Shown here piece by piece: positions 20,210 to 32,330 of a stretch of DNA of 64,000 bases. The position numbers and the translations under genes were made by a program. Source of the DNA: Ilex aquifolium (lineage: Eukaryota > Streptophyta > Magnoliopsida > Aquifoliales > Aquifoliaceae); assembly GCA_951799425.1 (NCBI GenBank), contig OX637394.1:17169001-17233000 (forward strand), read 5' to 3'. A model generated the notes under the pieces. The model made no database searches. It had not been told where the DNA came from and worked only from the letters and a program-made list of their open reading frames with translations. The number at the start of each line of letters is the position of its first letter. Positions within the stretch are counted from its first letter, which is position 1.

Positions 20210-23200
20210 TCAAAAGTAATATTTTTTCAAATTCATTACATTCCAAGGTCTCTTTACAACATTTCCTTCCACGTCTTTCAACTCATACGAGCCAGAGGCT
20301 CCTACCGATGTGACCTTGTATGGACCCTCCCAATTGGGCCCCAGCTTGCCATCCGCCGGATCCCGGGTGTTTGCCACCACCCTCCTGAGCACAAGATCAC
20401 CCACTCAGAATTCCCGGGACTTGACCCTCCTGTTGTAGAGCCTGGACACCCCTTCTTGGTATCGGGCCAGCTTTAAGGCGGCCATTTCTCTCTTTTCCTC
20501 CACGAGGTCTATGTCCAAGCCGAGTTGGTGGTCATTGTCCCCTGTGTCAAAGGCCAGCGTCCTTATGGTGGGAAGGCCTACTTCAAGGGGGATGACTGCC
20601 TCGACCCCGTAAGCGAGGGCATATGGCGTCTCCCCTGTTGATCTTCGAAGGGTAGTCCTGTATGCCCACAGGACGTTCAGGAGTTCTTCCACCCACTTTC
20701 CTTTGGCCCTTTCCAACCTTTTCTTGATACTATTGATGATGGCCTTGTTCGAGGATTCAGCCTGTCCATTCCCCTGAGGGTACGCGGGGGTGGAGTAATA
20801 GTTCCGGATCTTGAGGGGCTCACAAAAAGACTTGAAAGGCCCGCTGTTGAATTGGGTCCCGTTGTCTGATACGAGGGCACGGGGGACCCCAAATCTCGTC
20901 ACTATGTTTCTCCACACGAACTTCTTGGTGTCCACATCCCTGATGTGAGCTAGAGGCTCAGCCTCGACCCACTTTGTGAAGTAGTCAGTTCCCACTATCA
21001 AGAACCTCTTATTGTCGAGGGCCCTAGGGAGGGGCCCAACCAAGTCGAGTCTCCACTGGGCGAACGGCCAGGGACAAGTTAACGGGTGCAAGTCTCCAGC
21101 TGGCTGTCGAATAGCTGGGGCAAACCTTTGGCATTGATCGCATCTTTGAGCGTACGCTTGCGCGTCCCTCTGCATTCGCGGCCACCAGTACCCTTGCGAC
21201 ATGATGCGGTGTGCCATTGATCGTCCTCCTAAGTGACCCCCACATATGCCCTCATGCACCTCGTACAAAAGTGGTTCAACTTCGTCTTCACGGACGCAGA
21301 GCAGATACGGCCCGGAAAATGACTTTCGGTACAGCTTCTGATCTGGAGAAGCCCAGAACCTTGGAGCTTTTACCCTTATTTTCCTAGCCTCCTTTGGACA
21401 TTCTGGGAGTACCTCTGAGAGGAGGAACCCGAGTAGTGGATCCACCCAGCTAGGGGGCTTCCCCTCCTGTTGAATAACGGCCACACAAGGGACTGGATCT
21501 ATGGTGGGGCCAGGTAGGTATTCTACGGTGATCCTTCGCGTTGTGGTGGAGTCCAACGCCGAGGCCAGACATGCCAAGGCGTCGGCATGGGCGTTCTCGC
21601 CTCGGGGTACCTGCCTGATTTCCCTCTTCCCGAATTTGTGGAACAAAGTCACTGCTTCACGATAGTAGGCCTTCATCCTAGGGTCCCTTGCTTCGAATTC
21701 CCCGTTGACTTGATTAACCACTAGCATGGAGTCACAATGGACCGTCAATCCTGTTGCCCCTGCTGTGTCGGCGAGTTTGAGCCCAGAAATGAGAGCCTCA
21801 TATTCTGCTTCATTATTGGATGCTTTGAACCCTAGTCGGACAGCTTGCTCTGTGACTACTCCCTCCGGGGAGACTAGTAACGCCCCTATGCCGGAACCCC
21901 TGTTGTTGGAGGATCCGTCCACGAAAAGATTCCAGGAAGGTTCCTGGGATGGAGGCGAAGACTGTTTGACAGCGCCGGGGGGTTCTTCTTGGGGGAGAGG
22001 AGGCCTCTCCTTAGAGAACTCCGCTATGAAATCCGCCAATACTTGCCCCTTTATGGCAGTACGAGGTTCGTAACGGATATCGTGTTCCCCCATCTCCACC
22101 GCCCACTTGGCTATCCTCCCTGAAAGGTCGACTTTTCTCAAAATAGCCTTCAGAGGTTGATCTGTGAGGACCGTGATCGGATGTGCTTGGAAATAATGCC
22201 TTAACTTCCTCGCAGCCGTGATTAATGCCAAGGCCAACTTTTCCAATGGCAAGTATCTCGTCTCTGCATCCAACAAGGCTTTGCTTACATAGTATACTGG
22301 CTTCTGTTTACGTTCATGCTCATGAACCAATACCCCACTAACTACGAATTCTGATACTGCCAAATAGAGGAATAATGTTTCTCCTGGTGCCGGGACGGAC
22401 AGGGTTGGGAGAACCCTGAGGTACTCCTTGATCCCTTCGAGTACCTCTCTACATTCATTGTCCCAAGTTCCCTTCCTGGATCTCCTGATAGCATCGAAGA
22501 AGGGTTTACATTTGTCCGATGACCGAGAGATAAATCGGTTTAGCGCGGCCAGCATTCCAGTGAGTCTTTGGACTTCCCGAACCGTCCGGGGGCTTTGGAC
22601 GTCTAGGATTGCTTGTATCTGCTCCAGGTTGGCTTCGACCCCTCGCCGGCTTACTAAATACCCTAGGAACTTCCCGGATCCAACCCCAAAGACGCATTTC
22701 GCCTCGTTCAACTTTAAACCATACTCCCAAAGGGTGGAGAAGGTATCCTCTAGGTCCCTAATGTGGTCATCCTTCCTTCGGCTCTTTACTAGCATGTCGT
22801 CGACGTAAACTTCCATCGTATCCCCTATCTGTCTCTTGAACATTCGGTTCATAAGTCTCTGATATGTGGCCCCAGCATTCTTTAGGCCGAAAGGCCTGAC
22901 CTTGTAGCAGTAGACTCCCCTGGGAGTAATGAATGCGATCTTCTCTTGATCGGACAGATGGAGGGGAATCTGGTGGTAGCCAGCCCTGGCGTCCAGGAAG
23001 GCCATGCGTTGGTGTCCTGCGATGGCGTCCACCAGTTGGTCCACCTTCGGGAGGGGGAAGTCATCCTTCGGACAAGCTTTGTTCAGGTCTGTGAAGTCCA
23101 CGCATACGCGCCATTTTCCACCTTTTTTCTTTGCACAAACGGTATTGGATAGCCATTCCGGAAATTGAACTTCCCGGATGGCGTCGGCTTCCAGGAGCCT

Positions 23201-23473
23201 TTCCACCTCTTCATTTACAGCTTGGGCATGATGCGGGGCCGCACGTCGGGGCTTCTGCTTTACAGGTTTATGGGTGGGATCGACATGTAGCTTGTGAGTG
23301 ATAACGTTGGGGTTTATCCCCTTCATCTCCATGGAATCCCATGCAAATACGTCTGCATTTTTTCTCAAAAAATCAGTTATGTCCCTTTGTTCAACCAGGG
23401 ACATGGTGGAACCAATCAGGAAGTATCTTTCTTCGTGCCCTTCCACCAAAGGTACCTTCAGGAGATCCTCCAT
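20210..23473 (-). mobile_element. Pol part: RT, two RNase H domains, integrase
   Basis: In order: reverse transcriptase (KKKGGKWRVCVDFTDLN, then YVDDMLVKS around 22800), a Gypsy RNase H (KPVYYVSKALLDAETRY), a second archaeal-type RNase H (LFVDGSSNNRGSGIGALL...NNEAEYEALISGL), and integrase with its zinc-binding HHCC block (about 21120-21260) and a D,D,E core (DYFTKWVEAEPL, SDNGTQFNSG, GQAESSNKA). The C-terminal tail runs to about 20210. The second RNase H is a hallmark of the Tat lineage. The catalytic motifs are visible and the region looks nearly whole. Confidence 0.9.
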
Positions 23474-23533
23474 TGACCGGTCTGCCGGGTCGACCCTTGG
23501 CTCATCGACCCCGAGTCGCCCGGACTGTAATTG

Positions 23534-25795
23534 TTATTTATTTAGCAACTCCTCTGGGGGCCGTTCCTTTTCCTTGGAGGCGACCCCCGCCTTCACAACT
23601 GAGTAGAAACATGTTTTGGCTGATGCCTGATCCCCGCGGATCTCTCTTACTCCCTCCGGGATAGGAAACTTCAACTTCTGGTAGTAGGTGGAATGCACCG
23701 CCCCTAGTGCATGTAGCCAGGCGCCTCCCATGATTATGTTGTAAGGCGAATCAGAGTCTATCACCACGAATTTTGTGTTCGTCGTAACTGGCCATGTGAC
23801 GACCGGTAGCGTGATTTTTCCCGAGGGCAGAGTATATGAGCCATTAAACCCGACGAGGGGCGTGTCCACCTTGACGAGATCCTGGGGACCAAGTCCCATA
23901 CGCTTCAGGACCTCGTAGTACATCACCTCGGAGGAACTCCCGGAATCCACCAAGACTCTCCTAACATCAAAGTTGCCAATTTTCAGGGTGAGGATCAAGG
24001 CATCCTCGTGAGGGAGGACAACGCCCGTCAAGTCGGCGTTGGAGAATGTAATATCCTCGTCACTTGTCCGGACCCTCTTACTAAGCCGGTCCCCTTTCTC
24101 TTCATCCACCTTTCTCGTGAAAGTCACCCTTTTCAAATCAGACCTGAGGGTGTTGGACGTCGGACGATCCGTGGGGCAGACGTGGATGACGTCAATGACA
24201 TTGCCTTGGACATTTGTCTGTCCATCAGCGACACGGGCCTCCCTTGGAGCCGCTTCGTCAATGTATTCCTTCAGGTACTCCTCTTGCACCAACTTTTCCA
24301 GGAAAGACTTGTAGACCCTACAATCCTCGGTGAGATGTCCCATATCTTGGTGGTACGAACACCTTACCTTCTGGTTTCTGGTGGATGGATCACCCAGCAT
24401 TTTAGGCGGCCATTTAAAGAAGGGCTCCATCTTCATCCTGTTGAGTAGCCTGTAGATAGGTTCCTTGAACACGGTCTGGATTCCTTTGAAGGAGCCACCG
24501 GACGAGGGCATTAATCCCTTCCGAGGGAGTTCTCCTTTCTCACTTTCCTTCTTCCTTGGGGCCAAGAGTTTTCCTTTGCCCCCCAACGTTTCGTCCTCTA
24601 CCCTGGAGTATTTATTGATTCGGGCCATCAACTCTCCCATGCCCGCAGGCGTCTTCTTCGTCAAGGATCTGTAGAGGTTGGTGTCCCGTGAGAGGCCAAG
24701 TCTGAAGGAGGCAGCTGCCATGACCTCAGAACAACCCTCCACTTCGTTTACTTCCTCCCAGTAGCGGGTGGCATACTGGCAGAGCGTCTCTCCTTCCCTT
24801 CGTCTTAAAGTCAACAATGACCCGACATCTTTTGGGCGCTTGCTCCCCGTAATGAATCGAGCCAAGAATTGCTTGGTTAACTCCTTCCAAGATCCTATAC
24901 TGCTGGGTGGAAGGGTTTCAAACCATTTCATGGCGGAGTCGCCCAGACTCATCGAGAACACCCGACACAATAATCGGTGGTCCGAGTGATAGAGAGACAT
25001 CATTTGCTTATACTGCCTTAGATGAGCTTCAGGGTCTCATCGCCCGTCATAAATTTTGAACCTTGGTACAGCGAATTTCTTCGACACTTCCATGTCCGCG
25101 ATACCCTTAGTGAATGGTGACTGAATGACCTCGTCATCCGTATCGTCTTTTAACGCGGCTTTGTCCCTTCTGGTGGAGTTCAGCTGCATCCGGAGATCCC
25201 CTTGGCGTCGGGATCTTATCTCTTGCTCATCCCGGCGCCTGACGGGACATCCGGACCTATTGTTCCTCACTAAGAGGGTAGACCCCTCCTCGGATTCCTC
25301 CACCCCCCTCACCCGGAGAGTTTCCGACGGAGGTTATTCCACTCCAGTGACCTCGTCTTCTTGGCTGGGACCCCCGGGAGCTCTCCCCTGGCCCTCGGGC
25401 GCTTCGGAGCCCTGGAATTGTTTGATCCGCCGCTGAGGCGATTTCTCAGATCTTGAGCCCCCACTCCCTTGACGGGGGGTTCGTGTGATCGCCGTTGATC
25501 CTCCGCTGGAGAGTGTGAACTCATTGAGCCGGTTTAGGACATTGACGTTGTCCTCTTCCAACTGCCTCAAGCAATCCCCGAACTGGTCTTCAATCACTTC
25601 GGTAAGTTGCCGTGCCGACGGGGCTGACTTCCCAGATCCAATACCCATGTTGGTTTGGTAGGTCCGCCCTTTGGAGTGAACGGAACACTCCCTATTCACG
25701 CTTTCCAAGTGATCCTTCGTTCTTGACATGGAGGGGGCTGTTAACTCAACGTTCTTTTGTTGAGTGCTCTTTCCCTTTTGACGAGTATTCACCAT
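23534..25795 (-). mobile_element. Gag-protease part of the Gypsy/Tat element
   Basis: Starts MVNTRQKGK. The central block with LGDSAMKWFETLPP, LARFITGSK and YATRYWEEV is the retrotransposon Gag capsid-like domain. A YHQDMGHLTEDCR motif follows in the nucleocapsid position. The aspartic protease signature LVDSGSSSEVMY comes next. The reading is mostly open with a small number of breaks. It encodes the particle protein and the enzyme that processes the polyprotein. Confidence 0.85.
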
Positions 25796-25823
25796 GGTCA
25801 CTGATCCTCGGGGAGTATGATCT

Positions 25824-25841
25824 TTCCCACAGACGGCGCCA
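25824..25841 (-). promoter_or_regulatory. Gypsy primer-binding site
   Basis: TGGCGCCGTCTGTGGGAA, three bases after the LTR end on the minus strand. TGGCGCC starts are typical of plant Tat/Athila-type Gypsy elements. I did not assign the exact tRNA. Confidence 0.75.
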
Positions 25842-25844
25842 GAT

Positions 25845-26974
25845 TGTGCGTACCGATTTTTGCACAATAGATGTATGAGTAGAAACAGAACACATGTGAA
25901 CTCGTGTTTACCTTGGATGTCAACGATTTTGTGGCAGAGAGGTAGGCGTGATGTAGCCAAAGAAAACTTGGTTGGTCGGAACGGCTCAACCCCGGGGTAG
26001 TTGGATTGTTCCCAGCGGACAATAGGGTATTCCGGCGTATCCTGGCATCAAAAAGAAGGGTGCCGGAGTCTCTCCGACGTATCCCCTCCGATGGTTAAGT
26101 CAGTTCTTTTCTAGAGAGAGAGGATCCTGAGAGCACTATTTCGTTTCAGTGGTTGTATATGCGTACTTGTGTTTCGTCTCTTAGAGGACTATTTATACCT
26201 TTGTTAGTAGTCATCATTATAGGCTAGCGAGTAATAGGCTGTGCTAGTCATGGGGAAGCGCCCTCCCTCTTTTACAGGATGATTGTAAGTTCTTAATTGC
26301 TCGGCGCTCCGAGCAATTAATGATCTCTTCCCCAAGCGCCCGAGTAATAAATGTTCTTGCTTCTATGTAGAGACATTAAATGCCTGACCTTTGAGCCATT
26401 TAATGCACCCCTTTCCGGGCTTCAGCAGTGATCATAGACGTCCCATCATTCTGGAGTTTATTAAATGATCCTCTGCACTGCCGCATAGTTGCTGGAACCT
26501 CTCTGCAAGGTCAGGTACGGCTCTGTTTATAACGCCACATGTCCATACCCTCTTGGTTGTCAGCTCTGTTTACCCTGCTTTCCTGACTTGATGGGAAGGG
26601 CAGGCTAATGACTCATCACCTGACTTGGTTTAATAGATTGAAGGATGTCGGCGCATCCCCTAAGACCGAGATGACGTGCTCCTATAAAGGAGCCTCTCGG
26701 ACCGAGAATGGATAGGTCGTCATGGAGCCAGACGGAAGGCCTGGTGCCGAGGACGCGTGGTCGGGTCTCTTTATCCCGAGGAGCATTGGAATCGAGGACA
26801 CGTGGCGTGCTGGAGAAACACTGGGGTTCCAGTAGTGCCAAGGACACGTGTCGCCGTCGGGTAAGTGGAGTGCCCTTGATGCCGAGGCCACTTGTCGTCT
26901 CCCTAACAATCGGTGGTACTCTGGTGCCGAGGCCACGTGTCGCCATCGTGAGGCTCTTACAAAATGTCCCATCA
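25845..26974 (-). repeat. 5' LTR of the Gypsy/Tat element
   Basis: About 1130 bp, TG...CA ends. On the minus strand TATAAATAG (26189-26197) is a good core-promoter box, leaving about 340 bp of R-U5 before the primer site. The U3 part contains a set of imperfect repeats around an ACGTG core (about 26745-26945). Confidence 0.9.
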
Positions 26975-26979
26975 GTTTT

Positions 26980-27306
26980 AGTTTGTATTTTACAAGTGCG
27001 AGTGTGTCTGTATTTTTTAGAATGTTATGTGTGGATTTTTTTTTTAGTGTATGTGTGTGCTTATGAGTGTGGCTTTTTTATCTGTATATGGGCGACTACT
27101 TTAAATTTTTTGTTATTTTGCAGGTAGTGGGTTTAATTCAAATCTATACTCAATTTATTATAATTAATTTATATGAAGTGAGTTAAAAAAAATTAAAATT
27201 ATTTAACACTAATTTGAAGACTTAATTTATTGTGATCATTGAATTGATAATGGAGTGCATTCAATACTATGATCCACCGACAATCCAATGACCACAACCA
27301 ACGAAC
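26980..27306. other. GT-rich tract end and AT-rich flank
   Basis: The GT-rich sequence interrupted by the Gypsy element continues to about 27085. AT-rich sequence without a coding signal follows. Confidence 0.45.
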
Positions 27307-27442
27307 AATGCTACATGAACTTAAAAAGTAAACTTGATAATTACAATCTTTGATTTCACTATGGGTCCCAGTATTTATTGGGACTCACTACCTATTAAAT
27401 AGTTGTGATTATCAAGTTTAATTTTTAAATTCATGTAGCATT
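27307..27442. mobile_element. Short MITE with ~40-bp inverted repeats
   Basis: AATGCTACATGAA...TAAACTTGATAATTACAA at the left is mirrored at the right end with about 5 mismatches over 40 bp. Total length is 136 bp, giving an almost complete hairpin. No clear target duplication was found. Confidence 0.7.
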
Positions 27443-27908
27443 ACTCCAATCATTAAATCTCTAAATTATGTTTCAATAGTATTGTTCCTTTTCTTTTTTG
27501 ATTCTCTAAATAAATATGCAGATATGTCACTCCACATATCCGCCATGGAGTATTGTCCCTCAGCACCACATAACTATCTATAGGGAATTCCACCGCAACT
27601 ACGTTGGGATTGAAATTAAAGTCCCACTGCGTGCTTTGCACGCTGAAAAATAAGTTTAACCACAACGAACTGTTATAGCTATGAAGATTCGAACCCAAAC
27701 ATTGAGCGAAAAAATCTGAATTTTTACCCACTGGGCCAACAACTTGTTTATAATAGTATTGCTTCTTCTAAAATGCATGACATGCATTCCACATCAACAA
27801 ATTTAAATGATGAAAATCAATAATGATGCATAGCATGCATTGCACACAATACATTGGGTGCTAGACACAAACCTCTTAAGTTAAAATAAATGTTATATAT
27901 AACGACTA
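27443..27908. other. AT-rich stretch, no gene seen
   Basis: Between two MITEs. Short frames only; a minus-strand frame at 27453-27731 has no recognisable domain. ATGCAT words are repeated near 27770-27850. Confidence 0.4.
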
Positions 27909-27911
27909 TAA

Positions 27912-28357
27912 GGCTCTATTTAGATGGCGATAATTTTAGTTAAGAATGGTAATCTCATTTCTAAATCCATGAATTATCATGTTTGGGTGGTTAATGAGTC
28001 GGTAATTTATATCAAAAATAAGATCACTATTGGAATCAAATTCCCAATGATAGTTGGGAATCTTAAATCCACCATCAATGATGGTAATCTCATACGTACC
28101 CAACTTAATTGGGTATTCTAAGAAAGGAAAAAACATTCAAATTCAAAGTTCTTTCAAAAATTTAGTTTATTGCTAAAACTAAGCTATCTTCCTAAAATCA
28201 TGTTCTTTCCTAAAACAAAGTTCATTACTAAAAACAATAATGAAATAGATATTCATTCCTATATAAAAGATTACTACGATTTTTTAAATTCAGGTATCAC
28301 TTTACTAAGAATGAGATACTCATTCCCGATTAGGATTGTAGTCATCCAAACGAGGTC
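27912..28357. mobile_element. PIF/Harbinger-type (Tourist-like) MITE
   Basis: Imperfect inverted repeats of about 55 bp (GGCTCTATTTAGATGG at the left; GACCTCGTTTGGATGA read inward from the right). The flanks carry a TAA duplication (27909-27911 and 28358-28360). The 3-bp TAA target and G-rich start fit Tourist-like MITEs. The 446-bp interior is non-coding. Confidence 0.78.
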
Positions 28358-28360
28358 TAA

Positions 28361-28836
28361 GAACTATTATACTTTAAGATACCGAGTATTGGGCAAGTAA
28401 GAAATAATACATTCAAAAATTGTGTATGACGGAAAGGATAATATTAAGATGAATATATGATAAAACTAGAAAGAACAAATTTTATGAATGATTATGTTCG
28501 AAAAAAAAATTAGAGGCAACAACTATAAGAGATAAATGAAGGGAGAAGGACTTAAGTGCTTTAAAAATATTTATAAATGGCCTACTCCGGCATCGATGAG
28601 AAAGGGTTATATGATAGTTATTGACGGTAAGCATATGGGTAGAGGAAGAAAAAAATTAACTTTAAACAAAATAATAAAGAAAGATATGATAAATTATAGA
28701 ATAATATAAAATATAACATTTGATAAAGTACAATGCCAAAATAAGATTCATGTAACCGACTCCAAAAATATTAAAACAAGAGTTTGTTGATTTTAATAAT
28801 GATGCTTGTACTTAGTTAAGGGACTTAATACATTAT
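28361..28836. other. AT-rich stretch, no gene seen
   Basis: AT-rich sequence between two MITEs with no coding or structural signal I can support. Confidence 0.4.
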
Positions 28837-29329
28837 GGGTGTGTTTGGTTTAAGTTTTAGGAAGGACCGGATTAAATAATGTTGTTCATCCATTACTCAT
28901 CCATCCGGCCCTTGCACTAATTATAGTAAGAATCCTTCCTCATCCCATATTTGGTTCAAGTATTAAGAAGTAGTGAACCCCATATTTATCTTATTCAATA
29001 CTTTGTTTGGATGAAGTATTGAATGATGGTATAAACATTAAATTACTAAAAACCCCTCAAGATAAAGAGTGATCCTAGAGATACTTGAGGGTAAAAATGT
29101 CTTTTGGCCAAATACATCCCAATTGGACTATTTAAACCCACCAAAAAGATGGGTTTATTTAAGAGGTTGTATGTAGTATTAAATATACTATTCATCCAGA
29201 CCGGTATTATTTTTAGGTGATAATACCGAACTCAAAATGTGTATCTAAACATGGGTATAAGAGGAATAAGGTGGCGCCGACGTTATCTTTTACAATCCCT
29301 CTTTACTAATACCTAAAGCAAACACACCC
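28837..29329. mobile_element. Tourist-like MITE, GGGTGTGTTTGG ends
   Basis: GGGTGTGTTTGGTTTAAG at the left matches the inverted right end (GGGTGTGTTTGCTTTAGG). This terminal motif is very common in plant Tourist-like MITEs. The presumed 3-bp target copies (TAT and TGT) no longer match exactly. The 493-bp interior is non-coding. Confidence 0.75.
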
Positions 29330-29448
29330 TGTGTTCATTGGGTTGTCAATAGTTTTCAATCAGTGCTAAGACCTATGACCTACACTAATTCAATGAATAC
29401 AATATGTTGAAATTTGACTCAAACTCTCTAATTGTTATGAAGGGGAGT

Positions 29449-29863
29449 TGTTGGGTAATTAATGTAGGAGTCCTAATAAACCATTGATAGGTTTATTAGT
29501 GACCAAATAAAATAGAAAACATATTAGAAGAGTTTTAATATATCACGAATAGGTATAATAGACATGTGATATGCAACATAAAGATCAAGTTGTATCTAAA
29601 TAGGTTTGGATTATAGTATTTTATCTCTATAAATAGGATTAAGTATTATTTAATCAGTTACTAGATAACTAGTTTTTCAGTGAATAATATATCGATGTAG
29701 ATTCTTTGTATGTGGATGTAGGTTCGGTGTACCAAGGTGAGTATGCTGTATCGAACCCTGTTATATTTTTGTGTCATGTTTTTATTGTTTTCTTATCTTT
29801 GTTTGAATTTCTATCTTCCCACAAGTATTATTTATGTTAATTATCCGCTGTGAAAAATCAACA
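29449..29863 (+). repeat. Copia-type LTR with primer site
   Basis: Starts TGTTGGGT, ends AAAATCAACA, and is followed two bases later by TGGTATCAGAGC (29866-29877), the initiator-Met primer site. So this is a 5' LTR. Only about 170 bp of interior remains before the next element. A fossil. Confidence 0.8.
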
Positions 29864-30048
29864 ACTGGTATCAGAGCTAGATTGATGATTCTGGTAGATC
29901 AATCAGACCTAGATTGATGATCCTGACAGAACAATCAGAGATAGATTGATGATAAATTAAGTTCTCCAATTAGAACCCAAATTAAGTCATAAGAGCATTG
30001 CTTGATGGAAATTTTCATAAAATATATAAAGAACTGAAAATATATGGG
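29864..30048 (+). repeat. Remnant of Copia interior with a small tandem repeat
   Basis: Contains the primer site and then two and a half copies of a ~31-bp unit around AGATTGATGAT-CTG-CAGA-CAATCAGA (29879-29952). It ends where the Gypsy LTR starts at 30049. Confidence 0.55.
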
Positions 30049-30584
30049 TGACGAGCCCAAGTCCGACTGGGTCAGGCCCAACCAATTAATTAAGCCTAGA
30101 TCAGTCACAAGGCAGGTCAAGTCCAGTTAGTGAATTCGGCTCAGTCCAAGGTCCAAGGAATCCAAGAAGATTAGAGCACGTGGGGAGCAATCACCGGGAT
30201 AGCCACTCTCAAAGATTAAGACAATCTTTAATTGTATCTATCCTTCGGGTTAGTACATTTACCTTCACGTCACCGTCTCAACTCAGGCTCTGTGCATATA
30301 AATTGTAAGTTATCTCTACATGAGAGGACATCTCTTTACACACCTCTACATAGTTATCACTCTCATAGCTATCATATATCTCCCCGAGCTCTCTCTCACC
30401 TTACTTTATTAATAAAGGTTCTCCGGCCACCGTTGCCGTTTCTAGAGAGGAGTAATCCCCCTGACCGAACCATTATATATCTGTGTATTGACCCAATATT
30501 TGTCTTTTATTATTGATTGCTTCATTAATTACTCTACATTACACACTCGACTGTTGATTGTGCATAAACTTATTTTGTGCATCA
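30049..30584 (+). repeat. 5' LTR of the old Gypsy/Tat element
   Basis: TGACGAGCCCAAG...TGCATCA, 536 bp. It has a TATA-like CATATAAATTG near 30295 and an AATAAAGG polyadenylation-like word near 30411. Confidence 0.85.
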
Positions 30585-30590
30585 TTAGTT

Positions 30591-30608
30591 TGGCGTCATC
30601 TGTGGGAA
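30591..30608 (+). promoter_or_regulatory. Gypsy primer-binding site
   Basis: TGGCGTCATCTGTGGGAA after the LTR and a six-base spacer. It is close to the TGGCGCCGTCTGTGGGAA of the element at 15715 and to the third element, supporting a common lineage. Confidence 0.72.
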
Positions 30609-30649
30609 ACGACTGAGTTTTCTACTACCTTGCTATTCTTTTTCAAATT

Positions 30650-32330
30650 CATGGCAATCACAACCAGGTCGATGAATTAACAAGCGGAGGACAACAACCC
30701 AGCCTGCTAGGAGGAGGCTCTGCCTCCATTTGCACCAGCGAAACCGTCCACTGCGGCAACTCTCATGGTTGGGCAACAACTTTTGGAGGTAATGCAATTG
30801 TTGGTAAATCAAAACCAACAAATCATCCAGCTAATGCTCACCTCGGGAGGCGTCGCCCCTCAACCTGTGGGAACAGTACTCCCTCCAATCGGAGATGTGC
30901 CACAGCCTCCCCACTCTGGCCGGCAAAGCGCTCCCCTCGCCAGGGAATCCTCCCACTGCACACAGGTGCCTCACATGTTCCCCCTCCCTATATACCTACT
31001 TCGCACACAGCCGACCATCCTGGGCAGGAGGATGAGGGGGAGAACCAGTATGCGGATCATGAAAACTACTACAATGATCCAATAGAGGATGTCCCTAACC
31101 AATAGGACGAGAAGATTAAGGAGGTGCAAAACCAGCTTGGCGATGCCCTTAACGCCAACAAAGCACAGGCATCAGAGACAGTGGATTATTTGGTAAGGTG
31201 CATTGACACCCTGTTTGTTGCAGATGTTGTCAATTATCCCCTACTCTCGAAGTTCAAGATGTTTGCTATCGAGATCTTTAATGGCACCAAGGACCCTCTG
31301 GATCATCTCGACACATATAAATCTCTCATGTAACTCCACAACGTGCCTGGTGAAATCATGTGTAGAGTCTTCTCTACCACTCTGAAGGGATCTGCTTGAC
31401 AATGGTTTGCGAAGCTCAACCCTTTTTCCATCCATTCCATCACAGAGTTAAGCAAATCCTTCGTCTCCCACTTCATAGGGGGACGCCGCCACCAAAAGCT
31501 AGTTACTCACCTGCTCACCATCAAGCAGGACTAGGATGAAAGCCTCAGGAGCTACCTCACTCATTTTAACAAGGAGACTTTCCAGATCGAAGAGCCAGAC
31601 GATAAGGTAACCATGGCCGCCTTTATTGCAAGTCTACGATTCTCTAGTTTTATGTTCTCCGTTCTAAAGAAGCCACCCTCCAGCATGCCCAAGTTGTTGT
31701 CAAGGACACAGAAATACATGAATGTTGAGGACGTCACCAAAGCCCGACGAGGTGAGTCCTTCTAAGGAGGGGAGAAAATGAAGGACACTCGCGAAGACAA
31801 GCGGGAGGCAAAGAATAAGAGAAAGAGGACAGAGAGAGTCTCAATCAAGGACCGCCTCGATCCCGTACCCCAGAGAGAACGACAGACCTTCATACCTCTC
31901 AATGCCTCGGTAGAGCACATCTTGTTCTAGATAGAGGACGACCCCATGCTCCGCTGGCCAGAGAAGATGAAGCCTGCACCAAACCATAGAAATCCAAACA
32001 AATATTGTCGTTTCCACCACGACACTGACGATTGCTTCGAGTTAAAGAGGTAGATCGAGGAACTTATTCAGCGTGATCAGTTACGACATTATGTTGCTAG
32101 CAGAGGACAGGCCCCACCGCCTGATAGGAATCAGGAAGACAGAGAACACCAGCAATCCATCGGAGAGATCCAGACGATCTCCGGAGGTTTAGGAGGAGGG
32201 GGTGTCTCTAATTCTACCAGGAAAGCCCACACTAGGAAAGCCAGACAAGCAAAGTCGCATGACACTCGCCCGATAAAGACACCCCGACATGGGGAAGAAG
32301 AGATCACCACCTTCTCGGATAGGGATCTCG
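30650..32330 (+). mobile_element. Gag region (fossil)
   Basis: Recognisable Gag blocks: FKMFAIEIFNGTKDPLDHLDTYK, then a QWFAKLNP-like stretch, then YCRFHHDTDDCFELK in the nucleocapsid position. The region is clearly broken. Confidence 0.7.

Larger units (their letters stand above)
15715..26974 (-). mobile_element. Gypsy element, Tat lineage, nearly whole and young
   Basis: An 11.26 kb element with LTRs at 15715-16818 (3' LTR) and 25845-26974 (5' LTR), flanked by an exact GTTTT duplication (15710-15714 and 26975-26979). On the minus strand the order is 5' LTR, primer site, gag-protease, RT, RNase H, a second archaeal-type RNase H, integrase, then an opposite-strand reading frame, a purine tract and the 3' LTR. 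The dual RNase H and the YVDDMLVKS RT motif place it in the Tat group. The two LTRs differ at roughly 3 percent of sites by eye plus a few repeat-unit indels, suggesting about one to two million years. The coding part is close to whole, with only a few breaks. Confidence 0.93.

Noticed and set aside
30232-30516. 94-residue frame
   Set aside because: Falls wholly within the 5' LTR of the old Gypsy element, and a similar frame occurs by homology in its 3' LTR.
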